Assembly (NCBI GenBank): GCA_019114305.1
Contig: DXFU01000048.1
Span: 1-64,000, forward strand
Source: Candidatus Hungatella pullicola
GTDB lineage: Bacteria > Bacillota > Clostridia > Lachnospirales > Lachnospiraceae
Direction of reading: 5' to 3'
Length of the DNA stretch: 64,000 bases
This document shows, in pieces, positions 18,013 to 26,841 of this stretch. The position numbers and the translations under genes were made by a program. The notes beneath the pieces were generated by a model, which was not told the DNA's origin, searched no databases, and was given only the letters and a program-made list of their open reading frames with translations. The stretch's first letter is position 1. Each line of letters opens with the position of its first letter.

Positions 18013-18816
18013 ATGTTTACAACCAGACTCATTAGCGGTATTATACTGGTTCTGCTGGCTATTGCGTTAGTTGGAAGCGGAGGAGGCATCCTTTTTGTCT
18101 CAGTGGCAGCTATATCCATGATTGGGCTGTTTGAATTATATCGTGTATTAGAAATACAGAAGAAGGGACCGGGTTTGCTGGGCTACGGCGCCGCGGTCAT
18201 ATATTATGGACTTCTGTGGTTTGAATGTAAAGACTATGTGATAATGCTGGCCATTGCCTTTCTTATGACGCTGATGGCCTTGTATGTGCTGACCTTTCCC
18301 AAATATAAGACGGAGGAAATTGCGTCAGCGTTTTTTGGATTTTTTTACGTTGTTGTGATGCTTTCCTATTTGTATCAGGTAAGGGTGATGACAGACGGTA
18401 TTTATCTGGTTTGGCTTGTATTTTTAAGCTCCTGGGGCTGCGATACCAGTGCGTACTGTTTTGGAATGCTTCTTGGAAAGCACAAACTGGCGCCGGTTCT
18501 CAGTCCCAAAAAATCTGTGGAAGGTGCAGTAGGGGGAGTAGGAGGAGCGGCTCTTCTTGGATTTATTTTTGCTGTGTTTTTCGGTTCTTATATGAGGGAA
18601 TTCTCGAATCCAAGGCTTGCCTGCACCGTTGCCTGTGCCATTGGAGCAGTGATTTCCCAGATTGGAGATCTTGCGGCATCGGCTATAAAGAGAAATCATG
18701 GCATTAAGGATTATGGAAAGTTGATTCCGGGCCATGGAGGAATTCTGGACCGTTTTGACAGCATGCTTTTTACGGCACCGGCCATTTATTTTGCGCTGGT
18801 ATTTTTGGCAGGATAG
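18013..18816 (+). CDS. cdsA: phosphatidate cytidylyltransferase (CDP-diglyceride synthase)
   Basis: This 267-residue integral membrane enzyme makes CDP-diacylglycerol, precursor of phosphatidylglycerol and cardiolipin. Several membrane segments are visible from residue 4 on. The CTP-transferase signature is C-terminal (SQIGDLAASAIKRNHGIKDYGKLIPGHGGILDRFDS). ATG follows GGGAGGAGG, 19 bases after uppS. Confidence 0.95.
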   Translation: MFTTRLISGIILVLLAIALVGSGGGILFVSVAAISMIGLFELYRVLEIQKKGPGLLGYGAAVIYYGLLWFECKDYVIMLAIAFLMTLMALYVLTFPKYKTEEIASAFFGFFYVVVMLSYLYQVRVMTDGIYLVWLVFLSSWGCDTSAYCFGMLLGKHKLAPVLSPKKSVEGAVGGVGGAALLGFIFAVFFGSYMREFSNPRLACTVACAIGAVISQIGDLAASAIKRNHGIKDYGKLIPGHGGILDRFDSMLFTAPAIYFALVFLAG

Positions 18817-18837
18817 AGCAGAGGGGAAGGATACAGG

Positions 18838-19977
18838 ATGAAAAAAATTTCGATTTTAGGTTCTACTGGTTCTATAGGAACACAAACTCTGGAAATTGTA
18901 AGAGCCCAAAAAGATATAGAGATCACAGCGCTGGCAGCTGGGAGCAATATTGAGCTTTTGGAAAAGCAGATCAGAGAATTCTCTCCTGCTATTGCCTGTG
19001 TGTGGGATGAAGAAAAGGCCCGGATGCTGGCTGCTTCTGTGAGGGATCTTTCCGTAAAAGTGGTTTCCGGAATGGATGGACTGATTGAGGCGGCTACAGA
19101 GCCAGAGGCAGAGCTGGTAGTAACAGCTGTAGTAGGAATGATTGGGATCAGACCTACTATTGCGGCCATGGAGGCTGGAAAAGATATTGCTCTGGCCAAC
19201 AAGGAGACTCTTGTAACTGCCGGTCATATTATTATGCCGCTGGCTGGAGAGAAGAAGGTGAAGATCCTTCCTGTGGACAGTGAACACAGTGCGATTTTTC
19301 AGTGCCTGAACGGGGAGAGGGAAAACAAGATTCATAAAATTCTTCTTACTGCCTCAGGAGGTCCGTTTCGGGGAAAGACAAGAAAAGAGCTGGAACATGT
19401 TACGGTGGAAGACGCCCTTCGTCATCCTAATTGGTCTATGGGAAGAAAGATTACCATAGATTCTTCTACCATGGTAAATAAAGGACTGGAGGTTATGGAG
19501 GCAAAATGGCTTTTTGGAGTAGAAATTGATCAAATTCAGGTTGTAATTCAGCCTAAAAGTATTATCCACTCCATGGTAGAATTTGAAGACGGAGCAGTTA
19601 TGGCGCAGATGGGCACGCCGGATATGAAGCTTCCTATTCAGTATGCCCTCTATTATCCGGAGAGAAGAATGCTGTCCGGACCAAGATTAGATTTTTGGAC
19701 TATGGGACAGATTACCTTTGAGAAGCCGGATGCAGAGAATTTCCCCGGACTGAAACTGGCCTGTCAGGCGGGAAGACGAGGAGGCAGCCTTCCTACAGTA
19801 TTTAATGCGGCAAATGAAAAGGCTGTGGCTGAGTTCCTGGCGGGCAGAATTTCTTACTTATCCATTACAGACCTGATTCAGGGAGCCATGGAAAGTCATA
19901 AAGTAAAAGAAAATCCGTCTGTAGAAGAAATTCTGGAGGCAGAGGCGGAAGCCTATGAATATATTGAAAGCAGGTGA
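18838..19977 (+). CDS. dxr: 1-deoxy-D-xylulose 5-phosphate reductoisomerase
   Basis: A 379-residue enzyme that converts DXP to MEP, the committed step of the non-mevalonate isoprenoid route. It has the NADPH-binding GSTGSIGTQTLEIV, the ANKETLV block, metal/substrate residues in PVDSEHSAIFQ, and HPNWSMGRKITIDSST. It feeds ispG two genes downstream and, through isoprenoids, uppS upstream. ATG at 18838 follows GGGGAAGG. Confidence 0.96.
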   Translation: MKKISILGSTGSIGTQTLEIVRAQKDIEITALAAGSNIELLEKQIREFSPAIACVWDEEKARMLAASVRDLSVKVVSGMDGLIEAATEPEAELVVTAVVGMIGIRPTIAAMEAGKDIALANKETLVTAGHIIMPLAGEKKVKILPVDSEHSAIFQCLNGERENKIHKILLTASGGPFRGKTRKELEHVTVEDALRHPNWSMGRKITIDSSTMVNKGLEVMEAKWLFGVEIDQIQVVIQPKSIIHSMVEFEDGAVMAQMGTPDMKLPIQYALYYPERRMLSGPRLDFWTMGQITFEKPDAENFPGLKLACQAGRRGGSLPTVFNAANEKAVAEFLAGRISYLSITDLIQGAMESHKVKENPSVEEILEAEAEAYEYIESR

Positions 19978-19981
19978 TAGA

Positions 19982-21040
19982 TTGACCAGTATTCTTGTGG
20001 CAATTCTGGTCTTTGGACTGATTGTCCTTATACATGAATTTGGACATTTTTTATTGGCTAAGAAAAATGGAATTGCCGTAGTAGAATTTTCTATAGGTAT
20101 GGGTCCAAGAATTTGGTCTTTTCAGAAAGGAGAGACCAGATATTCATTAAAGATCCTTCCTCTTGGCGGTTCCTGCATGATGCTTGGAGAGCTGGAAGAC
20201 AATTCTGATGAAAGATCCTTTCAGAACAAATCCATCCCGGCCCGCATGGCAGTAATTGCCGCAGGTCCGGTATTTAATTTCATTCTTGCTTTTGTCCTTG
20301 GAGTGATTTTAGTAGGAATGGGAGGCTATACTACAACAGCAATCCGTGATGTAACCTTGGATTCTCCAGCCTATGAAGCAGGAATCCGACCTGGAGATAC
20401 CCTGACCAAGATTAACGGTGAGAATGTAAGATTATATCGGGATTATGTGCTGTATTCTGTAATCCATTCTGATCAGATTATGGATCAGGTAGAATATGAA
20501 AGAACAGATCCTCAGACAGGAGAGATCACAGTTTATACTTCTCAGGTTACTCCGGAATATTCAGAGGAACAGGGAAGGTATCTGATAGGAATTTCTCTTT
20601 CAGGTGAAAACCATCCTGTTTCTTCTGTACTTGAGCTTTTGAAATACGGCTTTATGGAAGTGGAATATAATATCCGGATGACAATAGAAAGCCTTGGAAT
20701 GCTTCTTACAGGGAAAGCAGGAGTGGATGATTTAAGCGGACCGGTTGGAATTGTTGTAATGATTGACGATTCCGTGCAGGCGGGACTTAGTGTAAGTGTG
20801 GGCGCAGCGGTGATGAATGTACTCAGCCTGTGTGTGCTTCTCAGCGCAAACCTGGGAGTTATGAATTTGATTCCTATTCCCGCATTGGATGGAGGCAGAC
20901 TGGTCTTCCTTATTATAGAGGCCTTAAGGGGAAAGCCAATGGATCCTGAAAAAGAAGGAATGGTCAATTTTGTCAGCATGATGGCATTGATGGCATTGAT
21001 GCTTTATGTGGTGTTTAATGATATTCAAAGGTTTATGTAG
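19982..21040 (+). CDS. rseP: RseP/RasP-type site-2 zinc metalloprotease
   Basis: A 352-residue intramembrane protease. The first membrane segment holds the zinc motif HEFGH (FGLIVLIHEFGHFLLAKK). One PDZ domain follows (YEAGIRPGDTLTKINGENV), and the third zinc ligand is in IPIPALDGGRL. In Firmicutes the family cleaves anti-sigma factors and signal-peptide remnants. I prefer TTG at 19982, five bases after AGGTG, over ATG at 19955, because it starts directly at the membrane segment. It then follows dxr by four bases. Confidence 0.92.
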   Translation: MTSILVAILVFGLIVLIHEFGHFLLAKKNGIAVVEFSIGMGPRIWSFQKGETRYSLKILPLGGSCMMLGELEDNSDERSFQNKSIPARMAVIAAGPVFNFILAFVLGVILVGMGGYTTTAIRDVTLDSPAYEAGIRPGDTLTKINGENVRLYRDYVLYSVIHSDQIMDQVEYERTDPQTGEITVYTSQVTPEYSEEQGRYLIGISLSGENHPVSSVLELLKYGFMEVEYNIRMTIESLGMLLTGKAGVDDLSGPVGIVVMIDDSVQAGLSVSVGAAVMNVLSLCVLLSANLGVMNLIPIPALDGGRLVFLIIEALRGKPMDPEKEGMVNFVSMMALMALMLYVVFNDIQRFM

Positions 21041-21051
21041 GTGGTGGAAAA

Positions 21052-22104
21052 ATGGACAGAAAACAAACCAGAGTGGTAAAAATTGGCGACAGGCTGATCG
21101 GAGGCGGAAATCCTGTGCTGATTCAGTCCATGTGCAATACGAAAACCAATGATGTGAAAGCTACGGTTGCTCAGATTTTAAAATTAGAGGCTGCCGGCTG
21201 TGACATCATTCGAGTGGCGGTTCCGGACAGAGAGTCTGCTGAGTCCTTAAAAGAGATCAAGAGACAGATTCATATTCCTTTGGTGGCTGATATTCATTTT
21301 GATTATCGTCTTGCCATTGCCGCCATGGAAAACGGAGCAGATAAAATCCGCATTAATCCAGGTAACATTGGCGGGGCCGACCGTGTGGCTGCTGTGGTGA
21401 ATAAGGCAAAAGAGCTTTCGATCCCTATCCGGGTCGGCGTAAACAGCGGATCCCTGGAAAAGGAGCTGCTTGAGAAATACAGCGGTGTTACGGCTGAGGG
21501 CATTGTTGAAAGCGCTCTGAACAAGGTAAAGATGATAGAGAATTTAGGATATGATAATCTGGTTATCAGTATTAAGTCCTCTGACGTCATGATGTGCATC
21601 CGGGCCCACGAACTGATTGCCAGAGAGACGGATTATCCTCTTCATGTTGGAATTACAGAGTCAGGAACAGTGAAATCCGGAACAATTAAATCCTCTGTAG
21701 GGCTGGGAGTAATCCTTTACGAGGGAATTGGAGATACCATTCGTGTTTCCCTGACCGGAGATCCGGTGGACGAGGTGATTACTGCAAAACATATTTTAAA
21801 AACTCTCGGACTTCGAAAAGGAGGAATTGAAGTCGTGTCCTGCCCTACCTGCGGCAGAACAAGAATTGATCTGATTTCTCTTGCTAATAAGGTAGAGGCT
21901 ATGACAGCGGAATTTGAGCATCTGGATATTAAGGTGGCTGTTATGGGCTGCATCGTCAATGGTCCGGGGGAAGCAAGAGAGGCAGACATAGGAATTGCCG
22001 GCGGTGTGGGCGAAGGCCTTTTGATAAAAAAAGGACAGATCATCCGCAAAGTTCCGGAAGAGAAGCTGTTGGATGCCCTTCGGGATGAACTTATGAAAAT
22101 GTAA
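21052..22104 (+). CDS. ispG: 4-hydroxy-3-methylbut-2-enyl diphosphate synthase
   Basis: A 350-residue GcpE/IspG enzyme, the penultimate step of the MEP pathway. The TIM-barrel starts RVVKIGDRLIGGGNPVLIQSM and has VADIHFDYRLAIAA. The C-terminal [4Fe-4S] ligands are in SCPTCGRTRIDL and AVMGCIVNGPGEA. ATG follows AGGTGG, 11 bases after rseP. The dxr-rseP-ispG order is frequent in Firmicutes. Confidence 0.96.
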   Translation: MDRKQTRVVKIGDRLIGGGNPVLIQSMCNTKTNDVKATVAQILKLEAAGCDIIRVAVPDRESAESLKEIKRQIHIPLVADIHFDYRLAIAAMENGADKIRINPGNIGGADRVAAVVNKAKELSIPIRVGVNSGSLEKELLEKYSGVTAEGIVESALNKVKMIENLGYDNLVISIKSSDVMMCIRAHELIARETDYPLHVGITESGTVKSGTIKSSVGLGVILYEGIGDTIRVSLTGDPVDEVITAKHILKTLGLRKGGIEVVSCPTCGRTRIDLISLANKVEAMTAEFEHLDIKVAVMGCIVNGPGEAREADIGIAGGVGEGLLIKKGQIIRKVPEEKLLDALRDELMKM

Positions 22105-22115
22105 CAGGTGATGGA

Positions 22116-25100
22116 ATGTCAAAATCATTTCTGGAAGTATTTCCGGCTTTGAATATAACGGAAGATTTGAGAGAGCTTTTAAACCTGGTGGAAGTAGAAA
22201 AGGTTGCTTCCACCAGAGATAGAAGCTCTATTCGTATTTATATTGTCAGTCCAAGACTGATTCACAAGCAGAATATTTATGCTCTGGAAAAAGGAATTAA
22301 AGACCAGCTGTTCCCATCCAAAAAGCTGACGGTAAAAATTATTGAACGATACCGGCTGTCCGGACAGTATACACCTAAAAAGCTTTTGGCCGTGTATAGG
22401 GACAGTATTCTTCTGGAGCTTAAAAACTACAGCATTATAGAGTACAATATATTTCGGAAAACAGAATACGATTTTCCGGAACCAGATTTGCTTAGAATGA
22501 CAGTAGAAGATACCATTGTCACCAGGGAAAAGGCTGGAGAGCTGAAGCGTGTCCTGGAGAAGATTTTCTATGAGAGATGCGGTCTGTCTGTAGAGGTAAA
22601 ATACCAGTACATTCCTCCAAAGGAAAGCGGACTGGCCCAGAAAAAGGAGCTGCAGCTGCAAAAAGAGGTAGAGGAGATTGTAAACAGAACACCTCTGGTA
22701 TTGACCGGCCAAGGAGAAGAGGGAAAGAAAAAGAAGCTGCCAGCTACCGGAACAGACGGTCAGCTTCCTGTGGATGACTCCTATTTTCAGGCTGTGGCCA
22801 ACAGTTACGTTCCTGAAAACCCGGCCGGAGAGCTGCAGGCAAAACCTGTCCTTCCAATGGGAGGGAGAAAAGAAAACAGCGGACGTGAACAGAAAAAAGA
22901 AAACAGAGATTATAAAAAGAATTCTTACGGGGGAAAGCGGTCTGATAATCCGGATGTTCTTTATGGAAGGGATTTTGATGGTGAGGCTATAGAGATTGAC
23001 AAAATAGACGGAGAAATTGGAGAAGTTATTCTGCGCGGTAAAATTCTTACAGCAGACAGCAGAGAGCTGCGAAGCGGCAAGACAATTATGATTTTCGATG
23101 TAACGGATTTTACTGATACTATAACAGTAAAGATTTTTGCCAGAGAGGATCAGCTGGAGGATTTAAAGGCGGCTGTAGTACCTAAAACGTTTATAAAAAT
23201 AAAGGGAGTTACCACCATTGACAAATTTGACGGTGAATTGACCCTTGGCTCCGTGGTAGGCATTAAAAAATCTGAGGATTTTACAGGCAAGCGGATGGAT
23301 AACAGTCTGGAAAAACGGGTGGAACTTCATTGTCATACAAAGATGAGCGATATGGATGGGGTATCTGAGGTAAAGGATATTGTAAAGAGAGCTAAAAAAT
23401 GGGGAATGCCGGCTATTGCCATTACCGATCATGGCTGTGTACAGGCTTTTCCCGATGCCAATCACGCTTTGGATAAAGGCGATGACTTTAAAATTATATA
23501 TGGGGTAGAGGGGTATCTGGTTGATGATTTGAAACAGTTGGTAGAGAACTCCAGAAATCAAAGCTTTTCCCAGTCCTATGTGGTATTTGATATTGAGACT
23601 ACTGGGTTCAGCCCGGAAAAAAATAAGATTATTGAGATCGGTGCCGTCAAGGTAGAAAATGGAGTTATTACGGATAAATACAGCACATTTGTGAATCCTG
23701 ATGTTCCCATTCCTTTTGAAATTGAACAGCTGACAGGTATCAATGACAATATGGTTCTTCCTTACCCTCATATTGACAAAATTCTTCCTGAGTTTCTTGC
23801 GTTCTGCGGGGACAGCGTCATGGTGGCTCATAATGCGGCCTTTGATATCAGTTTTATCAGTCATAACGCAAGAAGGTTGAAGCTTCCTTTTGAGCCTACA
23901 GTACTGGATACGGTGGCATTGGCCAGACATCTTCTTCCTAATTTAAATCGCTTTAAGTTGGATACAGTGGCCAAGGCTCTAAATATTTCTCTGGAAAATC
24001 ATCACAGAGCAGTGGATGATGCCGGATGTACGGCTGAAATATTTGCTGCGTTTGTAAAAATGCTTCGGGAGCGGGGAGTGGAAACTTTGGATCAGCTGAA
24101 TCAGCTGAGTGCAATGGATGGAGATATGATTAAAAAGCTTCCCACTTACCATGTAATCATTCTGGCAGCCAATGATGTGGGAAGAATTAATTTATATCGT
24201 CTGGTATCCTATTCCCATATTGACTATTATGCAAGAAGACCTAGAATTCCCAAAAGCGTGCTTAATGAGAACCGGGAGGGATTGATTATTGGTTCTGCCT
24301 GCGAGGCCGGAGAGCTGTATCAGGCCCTTTTAAGAGGGGCTTCTGAAAGCGATCTTGTAAAAACCGCATCATTTTACGATTACCTGGAGATTCAGCCTCT
24401 GGGAAATAATGAGTTTATGCTTCGGGATGAAAAGAGTACAGTTCAGTCTGAAGAAGATTTAAAAGAGTTGAACCGGAAAATTGTACGTTTGGGAGAGGAG
24501 TTGGGAAAACCGGTTTGCGCTACCTGTGACGTACATTTCCTTGATCCGGAGGATGAGATTTATCGCCGTATTATTATGGCAGGACAGGGATTTAAAGATT
24601 GTGATGATCAGCCGCCTCTTTATTTAAGAACTACAGAGGAGATGCTGGAAGAGTTTCAATATTTGGGTCCAAACAAGGCGGAGGAGGTTGTGATTAAAAA
24701 TACCAGGCTGATCGCCGATATGTGTGAAAGGATTTCTCCTGTCCGACCGGATAAATGTCCGCCAGTTATTCAGAATTCTGATGAGGATCTGAGAAAGATC
24801 TGCTATGACAGAGCTCACGATATTTATGGAGACGCTTTGCCGGATATTGTAACAGACAGGCTGGAACGGGAGTTAAACTCTATTATATCCAATGGCTTTG
24901 CTGTTATGTATATTATAGCTCAGAAGCTGGTATGGAAATCCAATGAAGACGGTTACTTGGTAGGCTCTCGTGGTTCGGTAGGGTCTTCCTTTGTTGCCTA
25001 TCTGGCGGGAATTACAGAGGTAAATTCTCTCAGTCCCCACTATTATTGTACCAACTGCCATTTTTATGACTTTGATTCGGAAGAGGTAAAGTCTTTTGGA

Positions 25101-26651
25101 GGAATGGCAGGATGTGATATGCCTGATCGGGTCTGTCCTGTATGTGGTCATCCGCTGACAAAGGATGGCTTTGATATCCCCTTTGAGACTTTCCTCGGTT
25201 TCAAAGGAGATAAGGAGCCGGATATTGATCTGAATTTTTCAGGAGAGTACCAAAGTAAGGCTCACGATTATACAGAGGTGATTTTTGGAAAAGGTCAGAC
25301 CTACAGGGCTGGAACCATTGGCACCCTGGCTGACAAGACGGCTTACGGTTATGTAAAGAATTATTATGAGGAGCACGGTGTCCATAAAAGAAACTGTGAG
25401 ATTAACCGGATTGTTCAGGGGTGTGTGGGGGTAAGACGAACTACCGGCCAGCATCCAGGAGGAATTATTGTACTTCCTCACGGGGAAGAAATCTATTCTT
25501 TTACACCTGTTCAGCATCCGGCCAATGACATGACTACTATGACAGTAACCACTCATTTTGATTACCATTCCATTGATCATAATCTTTTGAAGCTGGATAT
25601 TCTGGGACACGATGATCCTACTATGATACGTATGCTTCAGGATCTTATTGGATTCGACCCGGTTAAAGATATTCCCCTTGACAGCCGGGAGGTTATGTCT
25701 TTGTTTCAGGATACATCAGCTCTGGGGATTACCCCGGAAGATATTGGCGGCTGTAAGCTGGGCGCTTTGGGAGTGCCGGAATTTGGAACAGATTTCGCTA
25801 TGCAGATGTTAATCGATACTCAACCCAAGTATTTTTCCGATCTGGTTCGTATCGCGGGACTGGCACACGGAACAGATGTATGGCTGGGAAATGCTCAGAC
25901 TTTGATTCAGGAGGGAAAGGCCACCATTCAGACTGCTATCTGTACCCGAGATGATATTATGATCTACCTTATTTCCAAGGGAATTGAGGAAGGGCTTTCT
26001 TTCACTATTATGGAGAGCGTCCGAAAGGGAAAGGGGCTGAAGCCGGAGTGGGAAGAGGAGATGACTGCTCACGGTGTTCCTGACTGGTACATATGGTCCT
26101 GCAAAAAGATTAAATATATGTTCCCCAAGGCTCATGCGGCTGCTTATGTAATGATGGCTTGGCGTATTGCCTATTGTAAGGTGTTTTATCCTTTGGCTTA
26201 TTATGCTGCTTTTTTCAGTATCAGAGCCAGTGGATTCAGTTATGAGCTGATGTGTCAGGGGAGAGATAAGCTGGAGCATTATCTGGCTGATTACAGAAAG
26301 CGCCAGGACAGCTTGTCTAAGAAGGAACAGGATACTTTGAGAGATATGAGAATTGTGCAAGAGATGTACGCCAGGGGATATGAGTTTATTCCCATCGATA
26401 TTTATCAGGCTAAAGCAAGACATTTTCAGATTATAGACGGAAAACTGATGCCATCTTTAAGCAGTATTGACGGTTTGGGAGAAAAGGCGGCTGACGCTAT
26501 TGTGGACGCGGTTAAAGATGGAAAATTTCTTTCCAGGGAGGATTTTAGAAACCGCACTAAGGTGAGTAAAACGGTCTGTGATCTGATGGCAGATCTGGGA
26601 CTTTTGGGAGATTTGCCGGAGTCCAATCAGCTTTCTCTTTTTGATTTTTAA
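22116..26651 (+). CDS. polC: DNA polymerase III alpha subunit, PolC type
   Basis: The 1511-residue main replicative polymerase of low-GC Gram-positives. After the N-terminal domain comes an OB fold (about residues 300-395). A PHP domain (ELHCHTKMSDMDG) is split by a DnaQ-like 3'-5' exonuclease (FDIETTGFSPEKNKIIEIGAV, from about 488). The catalytic DxD is in DKEPDIDLNFSGEYQ, preceded by a Cys4 zinc site (CTNC near 978, CPVC). It ends with helix-hairpin-helix and the LFDF end that is compatible with clamp binding (QLSLFDF). It begins 11 bases after ispG and ends the operon. Confidence 0.97.
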   Translation: MSKSFLEVFPALNITEDLRELLNLVEVEKVASTRDRSSIRIYIVSPRLIHKQNIYALEKGIKDQLFPSKKLTVKIIERYRLSGQYTPKKLLAVYRDSILLELKNYSIIEYNIFRKTEYDFPEPDLLRMTVEDTIVTREKAGELKRVLEKIFYERCGLSVEVKYQYIPPKESGLAQKKELQLQKEVEEIVNRTPLVLTGQGEEGKKKKLPATGTDGQLPVDDSYFQAVANSYVPENPAGELQAKPVLPMGGRKENSGREQKKENRDYKKNSYGGKRSDNPDVLYGRDFDGEAIEIDKIDGEIGEVILRGKILTADSRELRSGKTIMIFDVTDFTDTITVKIFAREDQLEDLKAAVVPKTFIKIKGVTTIDKFDGELTLGSVVGIKKSEDFTGKRMDNSLEKRVELHCHTKMSDMDGVSEVKDIVKRAKKWGMPAIAITDHGCVQAFPDANHALDKGDDFKIIYGVEGYLVDDLKQLVENSRNQSFSQSYVVFDIETTGFSPEKNKIIEIGAVKVENGVITDKYSTFVNPDVPIPFEIEQLTGINDNMVLPYPHIDKILPEFLAFCGDSVMVAHNAAFDISFISHNARRLKLPFEPTVLDTVALARHLLPNLNRFKLDTVAKALNISLENHHRAVDDAGCTAEIFAAFVKMLRERGVETLDQLNQLSAMDGDMIKKLPTYHVIILAANDVGRINLYRLVSYSHIDYYARRPRIPKSVLNENREGLIIGSACEAGELYQALLRGASESDLVKTASFYDYLEIQPLGNNEFMLRDEKSTVQSEEDLKELNRKIVRLGEELGKPVCATCDVHFLDPEDEIYRRIIMAGQGFKDCDDQPPLYLRTTEEMLEEFQYLGPNKAEEVVIKNTRLIADMCERISPVRPDKCPPVIQNSDEDLRKICYDRAHDIYGDALPDIVTDRLERELNSIISNGFAVMYIIAQKLVWKSNEDGYLVGSRGSVGSSFVAYLAGITEVNSLSPHYYCTNCHFYDFDSEEVKSFGGMAGCDMPDRVCPVCGHPLTKDGFDIPFETFLGFKGDKEPDIDLNFSGEYQSKAHDYTEVIFGKGQTYRAGTIGTLADKTAYGYVKNYYEEHGVHKRNCEINRIVQGCVGVRRTTGQHPGGIIVLPHGEEIYSFTPVQHPANDMTTMTVTTHFDYHSIDHNLLKLDILGHDDPTMIRMLQDLIGFDPVKDIPLDSREVMSLFQDTSALGITPEDIGGCKLGALGVPEFGTDFAMQMLIDTQPKYFSDLVRIAGLAHGTDVWLGNAQTLIQEGKATIQTAICTRDDIMIYLISKGIEEGLSFTIMESVRKGKGLKPEWEEEMTAHGVPDWYIWSCKKIKYMFPKAHAAAYVMMAWRIAYCKVFYPLAYYAAFFSIRASGFSYELMCQGRDKLEHYLADYRKRQDSLSKKEQDTLRDMRIVQEMYARGYEFIPIDIYQAKARHFQIIDGKLMPSLSSIDGLGEKAADAIVDAVKDGKFLSREDFRNRTKVSKTVCDLMADLGLLGDLPESNQLSLFDF

Positions 26652-26690
26652 TTCTGCTTCAATCCTTATGAGGAAAGAAAAAGTTAAAAT

Positions 26691-26740
26691 ACTGCCTCTT
26701 GACAGGCTGCAAAGTCCTGCCAAGGGGCAGTGTTTCTTTT
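26691..26740 (+). terminator. polC terminator
   Basis: ACTGCCTCTTG pairs with CAAGGGGCAGT (one G-T pair) and an inner CAGG/CCTG stem extends it; TTTCTTTT follows. Confidence 0.75.
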
Positions 26741-26769
26741 GTGAGAAACAGAATATTTCAGACAGAGGA

Positions 26770-26798
26770 TTGACATACTGAGAAAAAGGATATATAAT
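26770..26798 (+). promoter_or_regulatory. copper operon promoter
   Basis: TTGACA (26770-26775) and TATAAT (26793-26798) are both full consensus and spaced 17. Such a strong promoter fits a system that is held off by a repressor bound just downstream. Confidence 0.9.
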
Positions 26799-26800
26799 TA

Positions 26801-26821
26801 ATATACCCCATAGGGGTATAT
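26801..26821. promoter_or_regulatory. CsoR-type copper operator
   Basis: ATATACCCC (26801-26809) and GGGGTATAT (26813-26821) form a perfect inverted repeat around ATA. The TACCCC/GGGGTA half sites match known CsoR operators. It begins three bases after the -10, so bound repressor would block transcription initiation of copA-csoR-copZ. Confidence 0.85.
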
Positions 26822-26841
26822 TGAAGGAGAGGATGAGGATT

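Noticed and set aside
23163..23930. 255-codon antisense frame inside polC
   Set aside because: polC is certain in the other strand; the frame is basic and low in recognisable motifs, typical of antisense of a real gene.
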